This document shows, piece by piece, positions 1 to 10,743 of a DNA stretch of 64,000 nucleotides (its first letter is position 1; each line of letters opens with the position of its first letter). Origin of the DNA: Caulobacter sp. SLTY. GTDB lineage: Bacteria > Pseudomonadota > Alphaproteobacteria > Caulobacterales > Caulobacteraceae. A model generated the notes under the pieces. The model saw only the letters and a list, made by a program, of their open reading frames with translations, was not told the origin of the DNA and searched no databases. The position numbers were made by a program, and so were the translations under genes. The DNA lies in contig NZ_JAAALA010000001.1 of the NCBI RefSeq assembly GCF_009905535.1, positions 1-64,000 of the forward strand. Direction: 5' to 3'.

Positions 1-82
1 GTCCTGGTCGGGCTGGACCTCGACCTGGTCGCGCCCGGCCCCCGCCGCGCGCGCCCAGGTCGAGGTCCAGCCCGACCAGGAC
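1..82. repeat. Perfect 28-bp inverted repeat at the window edge
   Basis: Positions 1-28 are the exact reverse complement of 55-82, separated by 26 bases. The right arm lies in the ftsK linker coding sequence (encodes QVEVQPDQD). The left arm stays open in the same frame but reads as a Trp/Ser-rich stretch that is odd for an FtsK linker. A perfect 28-bp fold-back exactly at the sequence end is typical of a contig-end or chimeric-read artefact, although a real hairpin cannot be excluded. The first ~54 bases of the ftsK translation should be treated with caution. Confidence 0.85.
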
Positions 83-1696
83 GAGCCGCAGGTCGCCGCG
101 CCCGAGCCCAAGCTGGCCATCCGCCAGCCCAAGGTCCCGGCCCGCAACTCCACCCGCGAAACCCGCGAACGCCAGCCGGCCTTCGACTTCGACGGCGGCG
201 AGGACGGCTTCCAGCTGCCTGAGCTGTCGATGCTGGCCCAGCCGAAGCCGCGCGCGGCCACCTTCGACGAGGCGGCCCTGCGCCAGAACGCCCGGCTGCT
301 GGAAAGCGTGCTGGCCGAGTTCGGCGTCCGCGGCCAGATCGACCAGATTCGGCCAGGCCCCGTGGTCACCCTCTACGAACTTACCCCCGCCGCTGGGGTC
401 AAGAGCGCCCGCGTGGTGGCCCTGAGCGACGACATCGCCCGCTCGATGAGCGTCGCCGCCTGCCGCGTGGCGGTGGTTTCCGGCCGCAACGCCATCGGCA
501 TCGAGCTGCCCAACGCCAGGCGCGAGACCGTCTATCTGCGCGACCTGCTGTCCTGCCCCGACTATGAAAAGCCCGGCACCATCCTGCCGATGGCGCTGGG
601 CGAGGGCATCGGCGGCGAGCCCTACATCGCCGACCTGGCCAAGATGCCCCACCTCTTGATCGCCGGCACCACCGGCTCGGGCAAGTCGGTGGGGGTCAAC
701 GCCATGATCCTGTCGATCCTCTATCGGCTGCCGCCGGACCAGTGCCGGTTCATCATGATCGACCCCAAGATGCTGGAGCTCAGCGTCTATGACGGCATCC
801 CGCACCTGCTTGCGCCGGTGGTCACCGACCCGAAGAAGGCCATCGTGGCGCTGAAGTGGACCGTCCGGGAGATGGAGGACCGCTATCGCCGGATGTCGAA
901 GATCGGCGTGCGCAACATCGGCGGCTACAACGAGCGGGCCCGCGAGGCGCTGGAAAAGGGCGAGCACTTCGAGCGCACCGTCCAGACCGGCTTCGACGAC
1001 GCCGGCCGCGCCATCTACGAGTCCGAGAAGATTCGGCCCGAGCACATGCCTTACCTGGTTGTGGTCATCGACGAGGTGGCCGACCTGATGATGGTGGCCG
1101 GCAAGGACATCGAAGGCGCTGTCCAACGGCTGGCCCAGATGGCGCGCGCCGCCGGCATCCACCTGATCATGGCCACCCAGCGCCCGTCGGTGGACGTGAT
1201 CACCGGCACCATCAAGGCCAATTTCCCGACCCGGATCAGCTTCCAGGTCACCTCCAAGATCGACGCCCGCACCATCCTGGGCGAGCAAGGCGCCGAGCAG
1301 CTGCTGGGTATGGGCGACATGCTCTACATGGCCGGCGGCGGGCGCACGACGCGCCTGCACGGCCCGTTCGTGTCCGACGGCGAGGTCGAGGCCGTGGCCA
1401 AGTTCCTGCGCGACCAGGGCGAGCCCCAGTACCTGGAGGAAGTCACCGCCGGCGAGGACGAGGACGGCGAAGGCGAGGGGGCCGTGGCCGCCGACGGCTC
1501 GGGCGGCGATCTCTACGACCACGCCGTGGCCGTGGTCACCCGCGACCGCAAGGCCTCGACCAGCTACATCCAGCGCCGCCTGCAGATCGGCTACAACCGC
1601 GCCGCTTCGCTGATGGAGCGGATGGAGCGAGAAGGCATCGTCGGGGCCGCCAACCACGCGGGCAAACGCGAAATCCTGGTGGGGCCGCCGCCCTAG
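2..1696 (+). CDS. ftsK: DNA translocase FtsK, C-terminal part (5' truncated by window)
   Basis: Hexameric double-stranded DNA pump at the division septum, which clears and aligns chromosome termini and activates XerCD at dif. Only the end of the linker, the RecA-like motor and the gamma domain are present. The frame is open from base 2. The acidic/Pro-rich linker is followed by the alpha domain ([14 protein letters not shown]), Walker [11 protein letters not shown] near 665-694, Walker B VVVIDE near 1058-1075, the MATQRPS motif near 1170, and a C-terminal winged-helix gamma domain ([10 protein letters not shown] ... [13 protein letters not shown]) that would read KOPS. The N-terminal membrane domain lies outside the window. 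The first ~54 bases may be artefactual because of the fold-back repeat. lolA follows 72 bp downstream on the same strand. Confidence 0.95.
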   Translation, partial: SWSGWTSTWSRPAPAARAQVEVQPDQDEPQVAAPEPKLAIRQPKVPARNSTRETRERQPAFDFDGGEDGFQLPELSMLAQPKPRAATFDEAALRQNARLLESVLAEFGVRGQIDQIRPGPVVTLYELTPAAGVKSARVVALSDDIARSMSVAACRVAVVSGRNAIGIELPNARRETVYLRDLLSCPDYEKPGTILPMALGEGIGGEPYIADLAKMPHLLIAGTTGSGKSVGVNAMILSILYRLPPDQCRFIMIDPKMLELSVYDGIPHLLAPVVTDPKKAIVALKWTVREMEDRYRRMSKIGVRNIGGYNERAREALEKGEHFERTVQTGFDDAGRAIYESEKIRPEHMPYLVVVIDEVADLMMVAGKDIEGAVQRLAQMARAAGIHLIMATQRPSVDVITGTIKANFPTRISFQVTSKIDARTILGEQGAEQLLGMGDMLYMAGGGRTTRLHGPFVSDGEVEAVAKFLRDQGEPQYLEEVTAGEDEDGEGEGAVAADGSGGDLYDHAVAVVTRDRKASTSYIQRRLQIGYNRAASLMERMEREGIVGAANHAGKREILVGPPP

Positions 1697-1768
1697 CGCA
1701 GCCTCCTTTTCGCCCCTTGGACGCGTCACCTTGCAACCCGAAGGACGACCAACGACTTTAGGGCCGAC

Positions 1769-2407
1769 ATGACCCAGACCCTCGACCGCCGCGCCGCCCT
1801 TGCCGGGCTGATCGCGCTTCCCGCCGCCTCGCTGCTGGCGTCGCCGGCCCTCGCGGCCCTGTCGGCCGCCGACAAGGCGCTGGTCGACAAGGCGACCGCC
1901 TATCTGCAGGGGCTCGACGCCGCCAAGGGACGGTTCATCCAGACCGATCCGCGCGGGACCGAGAGCCAGGGCGCCTTCTACCTGCAGCGCCCGGGCAAGG
2001 CGCGGTTCGCCTATGACGCCCCGGTCAGCAAGCTGCTGGTCAGCGACGGGCGGTTTGTCTCCGAGGCCGACACCCGGCTGAAGACCGTCAGCCGCTATCC
2101 ACTGGGCCAGACGCCGCTGGCCCTGTTCCTGGCGCGGGAGATCCGGCTGGACCGGGGGGTGGTGGTGACGCGGGTGTCGAAGCTGCAAGGCGGCTTCTCC
2201 CTGACCGTCCAGGATGGGCGCAAGCAGACGCGCGGCAGCCTGACCCTGAATTTCGCGGACTCCCCGATGTCGCTGATGGGTTGGACCATCAGCACGGTGC
2301 AGGGCTCGACCCGCGTACGACTGACCAATCTGGAGCGGGCGTCCGGCCTCGACCCCAAGCTGTTCGCCACTCCCTATCCAGAGCCCAGGAAGACCGGCCG
2401 ACCTTGA
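1769..2407 (+). CDS. lolA: Outer-membrane lipoprotein carrier protein LolA
   Basis: Periplasmic chaperone that ferries lipoproteins from the LolCDE exporter to the outer membrane. The 212-aa length is usual. The N-terminus has two arginines (DRRAALAG), a hydrophobic stretch and an A-L-A cleavage site near residue 29, consistent with export by Sec or possibly Tat. The mature part shows the LolA pattern: a helix (VDKATAYLQGL), then GRFIQTDPRG, then a GAFYLQRPGKARFAY strand pair, and a late DPKLFATPYP tail. It follows ftsK directly and is probably partly cotranscribed with it. Confidence 0.9.
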   Translation: MTQTLDRRAALAGLIALPAASLLASPALAALSAADKALVDKATAYLQGLDAAKGRFIQTDPRGTESQGAFYLQRPGKARFAYDAPVSKLLVSDGRFVSEADTRLKTVSRYPLGQTPLALFLAREIRLDRGVVVTRVSKLQGGFSLTVQDGRKQTRGSLTLNFADSPMSLMGWTISTVQGSTRVRLTNLERASGLDPKLFATPYPEPRKTGRP

Positions 2408-2455
2408 TCCGGACTGTGTCGAACCCGACACAGCCAAGGTTTCACGGAATTGTCG

Positions 2456-3744
<1,289 letters not shown>

Positions 3745-3759
3745 CGTAAGGTCGTGTCC

Positions 3760-4182
3760 ATGATCGCTCCCCTGCTCTCCGCCCTGCTGTTCCTCGTGCA
3801 ACCTGCGGCGCAAGCCTCCCCGCCCGCTGCTCCGCCGCCGGCGGCCAAGCCGGCTGAAGCGCCGCCGCCCTCGGCTCGGCTGGAAGCCGCGCTGGGCGAG
3901 CTGAAGGGCAAGCCGACGACCGCCTTCACGGCCCGGCTTGGCCCGGCCGGCAGCATCCGTCAGGCCACCGACGGCCAGGTGCTGTTCTGGACCATCAACC
4001 TCCCCGGCGAGACCGTCTGCGGCGGCGGCCCGGCCGGCGATCTGTCCTGCCGCCGAGAGGGCGGTGGCGACTGCCTGGTCGCGGTGGCGTTCAAGGCCGA
4101 TGGCGCGGCGTCGGTCTGGCGGACCAGCGGCGTCCCCGCCGCCTGCGAGAAGGCCGCTGACCAGTTGAAGCCCGCCGGCTGA
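3760..4182 (+). CDS. Secreted Pro/Ala-rich hypothetical protein
   Basis: 140 aa from ATG 3760. A GTG six bases earlier is possible, but AAGG at ~3747 is better spaced from the ATG. The hydrophobic N-terminus ([19 protein letters not shown]) looks like a signal peptide and is followed by a Pro/Ala linker. A small domain follows with four cysteines ([28 protein letters not shown]), so two disulphides are plausible in the periplasm. Its stop overlaps the proB start by one base (TGATG), so it is probably cotranscribed with proB. Function is not recognised. Confidence 0.75.
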   Translation: MIAPLLSALLFLVQPAAQASPPAAPPPAAKPAEAPPPSARLEAALGELKGKPTTAFTARLGPAGSIRQATDGQVLFWTINLPGETVCGGGPAGDLSCRREGGGDCLVAVAFKADGAASVWRTSGVPAACEKAADQLKPAG

Positions 4183-5291
4183 TGCTGCGGGGGGCGCGGC
4201 GGATTGTCGTCAAGGTCGGCTCGGCCCTGGTCGCCGACGCCGCCACCGGCGCGGCCGACCGCGCCTGGCTGGCCGCTTTCGCCGCCGACGCCGCCGCTAT
4301 CGCTGAGGCCGGAACTCAGGTGCTGGTGGTCTCTTCCGGCGCCGTGGCGCTGGGCCGAGGCCGGCTGGGTCTGGGAGCGCGGAAGCTGACCCTGCCGGAA
4401 AAGCAGGCCTCGGCCGCCGCCGGCCAGTCGCTGCTGATGCGGGCCTGGGAAGAGGCGTTCGAGCCGCACGGCCGCGCCGTCGCCCAGATCCTGATGACCC
4501 GCGACGACACTGAGGTGCGCCGCCGCTGGCTCAACGCCCGCGCCACGACCGAGACTCTGCTGGCCCTCGGCGCCATCCCGGTCGTCAACGAAAACGACAC
4601 CGTGGTCACCGAGGAAATCCGCTACGGCGACAATGACCGCCTGGCCGCCCGCGTGGCCCAGATGATCGGCGCCGACCGTCTGGTGCTGCTGAGCGACATC
4701 GACGGCCTCTACACCGCCGATCCGCGCCGCGATCCGTCGGCCGTGCGACTGGAGCGGATCGAGACCCTGACGCCGGAGATCGTCGCCATGGCGGGCGGCG
4801 CCAACGCCGGCGCCGGGGTCGGCACCGGCGGCATGGCCACCAAGCTGGCGGCGGCCAGAATCGCCCAGGCGGCGGGCTGCGCCACCATCATTACGCTCGG
4901 CAAGCGCGTGCGGCCGCTGGCGGCCCTGGGTGAAGGCGCGGAGGCGACCCTCATCGAGGCTGGGACGACACCTTCGGCAGCCTACAAGAGTTGGATCGCC
5001 GGCAGCCTGTCGCCGGCCGGGGTGCTGACCGTGGACGCCGGCGCCGCCGCCGCCCTGAGCAAGGGCAAGAGCCTGCTGGCCGCGGGGGTGCGCGGGGTGG
5101 CCGGCCGCTTCGGCAAGGGCGACGCGGTGCGCATCGTCGGCGAGGACGGCGCGGAGATCGGCCGGGGCTTGTCCCGTTACGACGCCGAGGACGCCGAGAA
5201 GATTGCCGGCCTGAGGTCGGACGCCATCGAGGCAGCGATCGGCTTTACCGCCGGGCCGATGGTGCATGCGGACGATCTAGTGAGGGGCTAG
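4182..5291 (+). CDS. proB: Glutamate 5-kinase
   Basis: First step of proline synthesis: ATP-dependent phosphorylation of L-glutamate to gamma-glutamyl phosphate. 369 aa. The amino-acid-kinase domain opens [12 protein letters not shown], continues with [16 protein letters not shown] and [19 protein letters not shown], and has the [12 protein letters not shown] nucleotide loop. A C-terminal PUA domain (~275-357, [14 protein letters not shown]) is present, as in E. coli-type enzymes. No proA is adjacent. It converges on the Kef-type gene with a 4-base overlap of their ends. Confidence 0.95.
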   Translation: MLRGARRIVVKVGSALVADAATGAADRAWLAAFAADAAAIAEAGTQVLVVSSGAVALGRGRLGLGARKLTLPEKQASAAAGQSLLMRAWEEAFEPHGRAVAQILMTRDDTEVRRRWLNARATTETLLALGAIPVVNENDTVVTEEIRYGDNDRLAARVAQMIGADRLVLLSDIDGLYTADPRRDPSAVRLERIETLTPEIVAMAGGANAGAGVGTGGMATKLAAARIAQAAGCATIITLGKRVRPLAALGEGAEATLIEAGTTPSAAYKSWIAGSLSPAGVLTVDAGAAAALSKGKSLLAAGVRGVAGRFGKGDAVRIVGEDGAEIGRGLSRYDAEDAEKIAGLRSDAIEAAIGFTAGPMVHADDLVRG

Positions 5292-7087
5292 GCCTTCTCT
5301 TCCGTCTCCGGCTCCGCATCCTTCTGCTTCCTGGCCGGGAACAGCGGGGCCGGGACCGGGGCGTTGCCGTACAGCACGCCGACGCCGGCATAGATGCCGC
5401 CGGCGATTTCCAGGTCGAAGCGGTCCTGGTCGCGTTGGCGGATGTCCTCGAGGGTCTCGGCCACCTCATGGTCGTCGAGGCCGAGGTGTTCCAGGGCCGC
5501 CGCGCCGAAGGTCAGGGCGGACTCGAAGGTCTCGCGGATCTGATAGGCGACCTCCTTCTTCACAAGGTCCAGCGCGTGACCCCGGTCGAAGGCGCGGACC
5601 ATCAGCTCGGCCTGGGGGAACTCGGCCTGGCAAAGCTCGACGATCTTCTCGGCGGCGTCCCGCTTGTCGACGCAGACGGCGATCAGCCGCGCCTCGGCGG
5701 CGCCGGCGGCGCGCAGGATGTCCAGCCGCGTGCCGTCGCCGTACCAGACCTTGAAGCCGAAGGGCTCGGCGTTGCGGATCCGGTCGGCGTTGATGTCCAT
5801 CAGGCTGACGTCGACGCCGCGCGCCAGCAGCATCTGACAGGCCACCTGGCCGAAGCGGCCAAAGCCGATGACCAGCACCTTGCCGGTGAGGCCGTCCGGC
5901 GCCTCGACGCCGTCCAGGTCCTGCTTGGGCTTCGGCAGCAGTCGGTCGGTGATCATCAGCACGAAGGGCGTGGCCAGCATCGACAGGATGACGGCGGCCG
6001 TCATGATGGCGTTCTGGCGGCCGTCGATGACCCCGGCCATGGCGGCGGCGCTGTAGAGGACGAAGGCGAATTCGCCGCCTTGAGCGAACAGGGCGGCCCG
6101 CTTGGCGGCCTCCAGCGGCGCGGCCTTGAACAGCCGGGCCACCATGAAGATGCCGAGCGCCTTGGCCGCCATCAGCGACGCGACCAGCAGGGCCAGATAG
6201 CGCCAGTCCTGGATCACCACGGCGATGTTCAGCGACATGCCGACGGCCATGAAGAACAGGCCGAGCAGGATCGAGCGGAAGGGGTCGATGTCGGCTTCCA
6301 GCTGGTGTCGGTAGGCGCTTTCGGACAGCAGCACCCCGGCCATGAAGGCGCCCATGGCCATGGACAGGCCGCCCGCCTGCATGAACACCGCCGCCCCCAG
6401 CACGACCAGCAGGGCAGCGGCGGTCATCACCTCCCGCGCCTTGGCTCGGGACAGCAGCCGGAACATCGGGTTAAGCAGCCAGCGACCGACCACATACAGC
6501 CCGACCAGGGCGGCAATGGCGATGCCGAATGACAGCCAGCGGCTGGGCGCATTGTCCTGCACCGGAGCCATCAGGGCCACGATCGCCAGCAGCGGCACGA
6601 TGGCCAAATCTTCCAGCAGCAGGATGGCGATCGACCGCTGGCCGGCCGGCTTGGCGATCTCGCCGCGCTCCTCCAGGGTCTGCATGATCACGGCGGTCGA
6701 GGAGAGCACGAAGCCCATCGCCCCGATGAAGGCGGCGGCCAGCGGCACGCCCAGCCCATAGGCCACCCCGGTCATCAACAGGCCGCAGCCGACCACCTGG
6801 GCGGCGCCGAGCCCGAAGATGTCCTTCTTCATGCTCCACAGCCGCTTGGGCCGCATCTCCAGCCCGATGATGAACAGGAACATGATCACGCCGAGCTCGG
6901 CGATATGCAGGATGGTCTCCGGCTCTGTCAGAACTTTAAGCCCAAACGGCCCGATCAGCATTCCGGCGACCAGGTAGCCGAGGATGGAGCCGAACCCCAG
7001 CCGCTTGAACAGTGGCCCGGCCACCACCCCCGCGCCGAGGACGGCCACCACCTGCAGAAGGTCCACGCCGCCCGATTCCGCCGCCAT
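5288..7087 (-). CDS. Kef-type monovalent cation:proton antiporter (CPA2) with RCK/TrkA-N domain
   Basis: 599-aa inner-membrane protein predicted to exchange K+ (or Na+) for protons. About 12-13 hydrophobic segments cover residues ~1-390 ([56 protein letters not shown]). A cytosolic NAD-binding TrkA-N domain follows ([21 protein letters not shown], then MDINADRI and [14 protein letters not shown]). This is the KefB/KefC architecture, but no kefF/kefG ancillary gene is nearby, so glutathione gating is unproven. Divergent from scoAB across 143 bp. Confidence 0.88.
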   Translation of the reverse strand: MAAESGGVDLLQVVAVLGAGVVAGPLFKRLGFGSILGYLVAGMLIGPFGLKVLTEPETILHIAELGVIMFLFIIGLEMRPKRLWSMKKDIFGLGAAQVVGCGLLMTGVAYGLGVPLAAAFIGAMGFVLSSTAVIMQTLEERGEIAKPAGQRSIAILLLEDLAIVPLLAIVALMAPVQDNAPSRWLSFGIAIAALVGLYVVGRWLLNPMFRLLSRAKAREVMTAAALLVVLGAAVFMQAGGLSMAMGAFMAGVLLSESAYRHQLEADIDPFRSILLGLFFMAVGMSLNIAVVIQDWRYLALLVASLMAAKALGIFMVARLFKAAPLEAAKRAALFAQGGEFAFVLYSAAAMAGVIDGRQNAIMTAAVILSMLATPFVLMITDRLLPKPKQDLDGVEAPDGLTGKVLVIGFGRFGQVACQMLLARGVDVSLMDINADRIRNAEPFGFKVWYGDGTRLDILRAAGAAEARLIAVCVDKRDAAEKIVELCQAEFPQAELMVRAFDRGHALDLVKKEVAYQIRETFESALTFGAAALEHLGLDDHEVAETLEDIRQRDQDRFDLEIAGGIYAGVGVLYGNAPVPAPLFPARKQKDAEPETEEKA

Positions 7088-7230
7088 CTACCCCGACCTT
7101 TCCCTCAACGCCTGTCGCGGCGTCACCGCCTCATGCTAGCCTGCATGAAGCCGAACCGCGAATTTCATCAATAGTTGAATTTCGCGCCGATCCGGGCCAA
7201 ACGACCCCGGAAATTCAGTCAGGAGCGATC

Positions 7231-7941
7231 ATGGCCGACAAGGTCCGCAAGGACGCCGCCGCAGCCCTCGAAGGGGTGTTGTTCGACGGCATGACCATCA
7301 TGGCCGGGGGCTTCGGCCTCTGCGGCATTCCCGAGAACCTGATCGCGGCGATCCGCGAGACGGGGGTCAAGGACCTGACCGTAGTCTCCAACAACTGCGG
7401 CGTGGATGGGTTCGGCCTCGGCATCCTGCTGGAGAACCGGCAGATCAAGAAGATGATCAGCAGCTATGTCGGCGAGAACAAGCTGTTCGAACAGCTCTAT
7501 CTCTCCGGTGAACTGGAGCTGGAATTCAATCCGCAGGGCACGCTGGCCGAGCGTATCCGGGCCGGCGGGGCGGGCATCCCCGCCTTCTTCACCAAGACTG
7601 GTGTCGGCACCCTGGTGGCCGAGGGCAAGGAAGTCCGTGAGTTTGATGGCGAGGAATACGTTATGGAGACGGGGCTGAAGGCCGACCTCTCCATCGTCAA
7701 AGCCTGGAAGGCCGACCGCGAAGGCAACCTGATCTATCGAAAGACCGCCCGGAACTTCAATCCGATGATGGCCACGGCGGGCAAGGTTTGTCTCGTCGAG
7801 GTCGAGCAAATTGTAGAAATTGGCGACCTCGACAAGGACAACATCCACACCCCCGGCATCTATGTGGATCGCGTCTTCAAGGGCGCGGTGTTCGAGAAGC
7901 GCATCGAGCGCGTCACCACCCGCCAGAAGGAAACCGCCTGA
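7231..7941 (+). CDS. scoA: Succinyl-CoA:3-ketoacid CoA-transferase subunit A
   Basis: Alpha subunit of the heterodimeric 3-oxoacid CoA-transferase that activates acetoacetate with succinyl-CoA (ketone body/PHB and Leu degradation). 236 aa from ATG 7231, with AGGAG seven bases upstream. The family signature is present: [20 protein letters not shown], then [18 protein letters not shown] and [15 protein letters not shown] coupling to scoB implies one operon. Close match to SCOT-type rather than beta-ketoadipate (PcaI) type, judged by eye. Confidence 0.92.
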   Translation: MADKVRKDAAAALEGVLFDGMTIMAGGFGLCGIPENLIAAIRETGVKDLTVVSNNCGVDGFGLGILLENRQIKKMISSYVGENKLFEQLYLSGELELEFNPQGTLAERIRAGGAGIPAFFTKTGVGTLVAEGKEVREFDGEEYVMETGLKADLSIVKAWKADREGNLIYRKTARNFNPMMATAGKVCLVEVEQIVEIGDLDKDNIHTPGIYVDRVFKGAVFEKRIERVTTRQKETA

Positions 7942-8573
7942 TGGCCTGGACCCGCGACGAGACCGCCGCCCGCGCCGCCCGCGAACTGCAGGACGGCTTC
8001 TATGTGAACCTCGGCATCGGCATTCCGACGCTGGTGGCCAACTACATCCCCGAAGGGATGCATGTGACCCTGCAGAGCGAGAACGGCATGCTGGGCATGG
8101 GCCCCTTCCCCTATGAGGGGGAGGAGGACGCCGACCTGATCAACGCCGGCAAGCAGACGATCACCGAGCTGGCCTCCAGCAGCTATTTCTCCAGCGCCGA
8201 CAGCTTCGCCATGATCCGCGGCGGGCACATCGACCTCTCCATCCTCGGCGCCATGCAGGTGGCGGCCAACGGCGACCTCGCCAACTGGATGGTGCCGGGC
8301 AAGATGGTCAAGGGCATGGGCGGGGCCATGGACCTGGTGGCCGGGGTCAAGCGGGTGGTGGTGGTCATGGACCACTGCGAAAAGACCGGCGCGCCGAAGC
8401 TCCTCAAGGAATGCACCCTGCCGCTGACCGGCAAGGCGGTGGTCGACACCCTGATCACCGACCTGGGCGTCTTCAGCATCGGCCGCGGCGCCGGGGTGAA
8501 GCTGCTGGAACTGGCGCCGGGCGTGACCCTGGACGAGGTGAAGGCCAAGACCGAGGCGGACTTCGAGGTCTAG
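7941..8573 (+). CDS. scoB: Succinyl-CoA:3-ketoacid CoA-transferase subunit B
   Basis: Beta subunit, 210 aa. It carries the catalytic glutamate in the [12 protein letters not shown] motif (family knowledge) and the [14 protein letters not shown] stretch. ATG 7941 overlaps the scoA TGA (ATGA), so the pair is translationally coupled. An HSD10-like dehydrogenase follows after an intergenic repeat, so branched-chain or short acyl-CoA catabolism is a reasonable context. Confidence 0.93.
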   Translation: MAWTRDETAARAARELQDGFYVNLGIGIPTLVANYIPEGMHVTLQSENGMLGMGPFPYEGEEDADLINAGKQTITELASSSYFSSADSFAMIRGGHIDLSILGAMQVAANGDLANWMVPGKMVKGMGGAMDLVAGVKRVVVVMDHCEKTGAPKLLKECTLPLTGKAVVDTLITDLGVFSIGRGAGVKLLELAPGVTLDEVKAKTEADFEV

Positions 8574-8607
8574 GGGACCGGTTGGCGCTGTAGACTTTCC
8601 AAGGCGC

Positions 8608-8703
8608 GATCCAGACGGTTTGCGCGACGCGTCTGGAGCCAGCCTGACTTGCCCGCCGGCGCTGACCGGGGACAGGTAGGCGCTGCGCGCCAACCCGTCC
8701 CCC
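8608..8703. repeat. Palindromic intergenic repeat, copy 1
   Basis: Two hairpins in tandem. The first is CCAGACG (8611-8617) pairing with CGTCTGG (8630-8636). The second is GGGGACAGGT (8668-8677) pairing with ACCCGTCCCC (8693-8702, one mismatch). The segment 8655-8681 matches 9687-9713 base for base through the GCCGGCGCTGACCGGGGACA core. The first hairpin is reversed relative to the other copy. No terminal transposase or target duplication is evident. It lies between scoB and the SDR gene. Confidence 0.75.
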
Positions 8704-8785
8704 AACGGCGCCTTACGCCACGTGAATCTTTCCAACGGCGCCGCGACGTGCTGGCCTTCCCAAAACGTCAAGGGAAGGACACACC

Positions 8786-9568
8786 ATGGATCTCAGCAAC
8801 GCATCGGCGCTCGTCACCGGCGGGGCCGGCGGTTTCGGCGGCGCCACTGTCAGGCGCCTGGCCCAGCGGGGGGCGCGGGTGGTGATCGCCGACGTCCAGG
8901 CCGAGCGGGGCGAGGCCCTGGCGGCCGAGGTCGGCAACGGCGCGGTCTTCGTCAAGACCGACATCATGAGCGAGGACAGCATCGCCGAGGCGGTGGCCAA
9001 GGCGGTGTCGCTGGCCCCGCTGCGGGCGGCGGTGGTGGTCCATGGCGGCCCGCCCGCCCCCGGCGCCACGGGACCTGCCCGCACCGTCAACCGCGAGGGC
9101 AAGCGCCTGCCGCTGTCGCAGTTCATGCATACGGTGAACGTCTATCTCAACAGCGCTTTCGCGGTGACCAGCCAGGCGGCCGAGGCCATGGCCGCCAACG
9201 AGCCGCTGGAGTCCAACCAGCGGGGGGTGATCATCAACACCGCCTCCATCGCCGGCTATGAGGGCCAGCCTGGGCAGGCCGGCTATTCGGCGGCCAAGGG
9301 CGGCATCATCGGCATGACCCTGACGGTGGCGCGGGACCTGGCGCCGCTGGGCATCCGGGCCATGGCCATCGCGCCGGGCACCTTCCTGACCTTCGCCTAT
9401 TCCTCGCGGATGACCGACGAACAGGCTCAGGCCCACTGGGGCCCGATGGTCCCCAACCCCAAGCGGATGGGCGATCCCGACGAATACGGCATCCTCGCCG
9501 CCCACATCGTCGAGAACGACTTCCTGAACGGGACCACCATCCGCCTGGACGGCGCGCAGCGGTTTTAG
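8786..9568 (+). CDS. Short-chain dehydrogenase, 3-hydroxyacyl-CoA dehydrogenase type-2 (HSD10) like
   Basis: 260-aa NAD(P)-dependent SDR. The nucleotide motif is TGGAGGFG near residue 11. The catalytic Ser lies in NTASIAGYEGQPGQAGYSAAK, where the closing residues are the YxxxK pair. The GQPGQAGYSAAKGGIIGMTL and ARDLAPLGIRAMAIAPG stretches are close to 2-methyl-3-hydroxybutyryl-CoA dehydrogenases of isoleucine degradation. The usual NNAG motif is replaced by VVHGGPP, a possible change in the cofactor pocket. AAGGA lies 8 bases before ATG 8786. It is isolated between two copies of a palindromic repeat, so it is probably its own transcription unit. Confidence 0.88.
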   Translation: MDLSNASALVTGGAGGFGGATVRRLAQRGARVVIADVQAERGEALAAEVGNGAVFVKTDIMSEDSIAEAVAKAVSLAPLRAAVVVHGGPPAPGATGPARTVNREGKRLPLSQFMHTVNVYLNSAFAVTSQAAEAMAANEPLESNQRGVIINTASIAGYEGQPGQAGYSAAKGGIIGMTLTVARDLAPLGIRAMAIAPGTFLTFAYSSRMTDEQAQAHWGPMVPNPKRMGDPDEYGILAAHIVENDFLNGTTIRLDGAQRF

Positions 9569-9574
9569 GTGCTT

Positions 9575-9611
9575 GGGGACCGGGTGGCCGCATCGCGGCC
9601 TCCCTGTCCCC
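9575..9611. repeat. Palindromic repeat, short variant
   Basis: GGGGAC (9575-9580) through TGTCCCC (9605-9611). The two halves pair over most of their length around GGCCGC/GCGGCC. It is the same hairpin type as the second hairpins of the larger repeats at 8668 and 9701, lies immediately after the SDR stop, and could terminate or stabilise its mRNA. Confidence 0.6.
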
Positions 9612-9640
9612 GGTTTGCGCCCACTGAAAGATCATGCGCG

Positions 9641-9737
9641 CTCCAGACGCGCTCGCGCGAACCGTCTGGATCGAGGTTGGGTTAGCCGCCGGCGCTGACC
9701 GGGGACAGGTAGGCCGCTTCGCGGCCAACCTGTCCCC
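9641..9737. repeat. Palindromic intergenic repeat, copy 2, forms the xdhC 3' end
   Basis: First hairpin CCAGACG (9643-9649) with CGTCTGG (9663-9669). Second hairpin GGGGACAGGT (9701-9710) with a perfect ACCTGTCCCC (9728-9737), extended by GGCCGC/GCGGCC (9712-9717, 9721-9726). Compared with copy 1, the first hairpin is inverted while the second keeps its orientation. On the minus strand the second hairpin is translated as the last ~18 residues of the XdhC-family protein and is followed at once by its TAA at 9682-9684. Confidence 0.75.
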
Positions 9738-10620
9738 CTTTGTGCTTCAACGCCACCACCTCGCCGACTACCGCCACGGCGATCTCCCAAGGAGCCTTCC
9801 CGCCGAGGTCCAAGCCGATTGGCGCACGCAAGCGGGCGAGGTCGCGGTCCGAGACGTCGGCGGCGCGGAGGCGGTCGAGCCGCTCGGCCAGCCGCCGACG
9901 GGCGCCGAGCAAGCCGACATAGGGGGCGGGGCTGGGCAGGGCGGCCAGCAGGGCGGCGTGGTCCAGGTCGATATCGTGGCCGCAGATGGCGACAGCCGTC
10001 CAGGCGTCTAGGGCGGCGAGGGCCGTGGCGGGTTCGTCGCGACGGTAGGCGACGCCCGCCAGCGGGCAGGCGAGGGGTCCGCGCGGGCGGACCAGGGTGG
10101 TCTCGAATCCGGACTGGGCGGCCAGGGTGGCGGTGGCGAGCGCGGTCGGGTCGGCGCCGAGCACCACCATCCGCCAGGCCGGATCATAGTTCAGGGTCAG
10201 GCCGGCGGCGGTGGTCCAGCTCGCCGGGCGACGCTCGTCCATGGCGGCCAGCAGGGCGCCGATGGCGGGGTCGTCCGGGGCGATCCGCTCGACCTCGATC
10301 TCGATCCGCGCCCCGCAGAGCAGGCGGATATCCGGCCAGGGACTGCCCTCGCCATAGACTAGCCGGCGCGGGGCTCCGTCCTCCAGGCAGGCGGCGGCGT
10401 GAAGGGCCACATCGCCTTCGACGCAGCCGCCTGAAAGGAAGCCGCTCACGAAATCGCGGCCGAACACCATCTGCGCTCCGACCGGTCGGGGGCCACCGCC
10501 GCTTAAGCCCGCGATGGTGGCCAGCACGGCCGGCTCACCCGCCTCGCGCATCTTTCGCAGGGCGGGCCGCTGGTCGTCGGCGAGGCCAAAGAGGGGCCAG
10601 TCGGGGAGGTCCTGCGTCAC
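9682..10620 (-). CDS. XdhC/CoxI family protein (molybdenum hydroxylase maturation type)
   Basis: 312 aa from GTG 10620 (VTQDLPDWPLFG); the frame is open farther upstream, but that part is antisense to the next gene. The N-terminal XdhC domain has AVLATIAGLSGGGPRPVGAQ, FLSGGCVEGDVALH and LLCGARIEIEVE. The C-terminal Rossmann-like domain has VVLGADPTALATATLAAQSGF and VGLLGARRRLAERL ... APIGLDLGGKAPWEIAVAVVGE. Family members insert or sulfurate molybdenum cofactor in xanthine dehydrogenase-type enzymes, but no such enzyme is in this window. The last ~18 codons (after ALKH, ending YLSPVSAGG) are repeat-derived. Divergent from the aminotransferase-like operon. Confidence 0.85.
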   Translation of the reverse strand: MTQDLPDWPLFGLADDQRPALRKMREAGEPAVLATIAGLSGGGPRPVGAQMVFGRDFVSGFLSGGCVEGDVALHAAACLEDGAPRRLVYGEGSPWPDIRLLCGARIEIEVERIAPDDPAIGALLAAMDERRPASWTTAAGLTLNYDPAWRMVVLGADPTALATATLAAQSGFETTLVRPRGPLACPLAGVAYRRDEPATALAALDAWTAVAICGHDIDLDHAALLAALPSPAPYVGLLGARRRLAERLDRLRAADVSDRDLARLRAPIGLDLGGKAPWEIAVAVVGEVVALKHKGGQVGREAAYLSPVSAGG

Positions 10621-10743
10621 GCCGACCAGATTAACGCCGGCGCAACCGTCCCGATACCGGTTCCTTAAGGTCTTGCCCGGCATGCTTACCGCCGGCTTCA
10701 CCATGACGTGGCGCCGACCTGAAGTTCCCGCGGAGCCGGCGCC

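Noticed and set aside
7157-7187. GAATTTC direct repeat before scoA as an operator
   Set aside because: Two short copies in an AT-rich leader are not enough; no dyad symmetry of convincing length.
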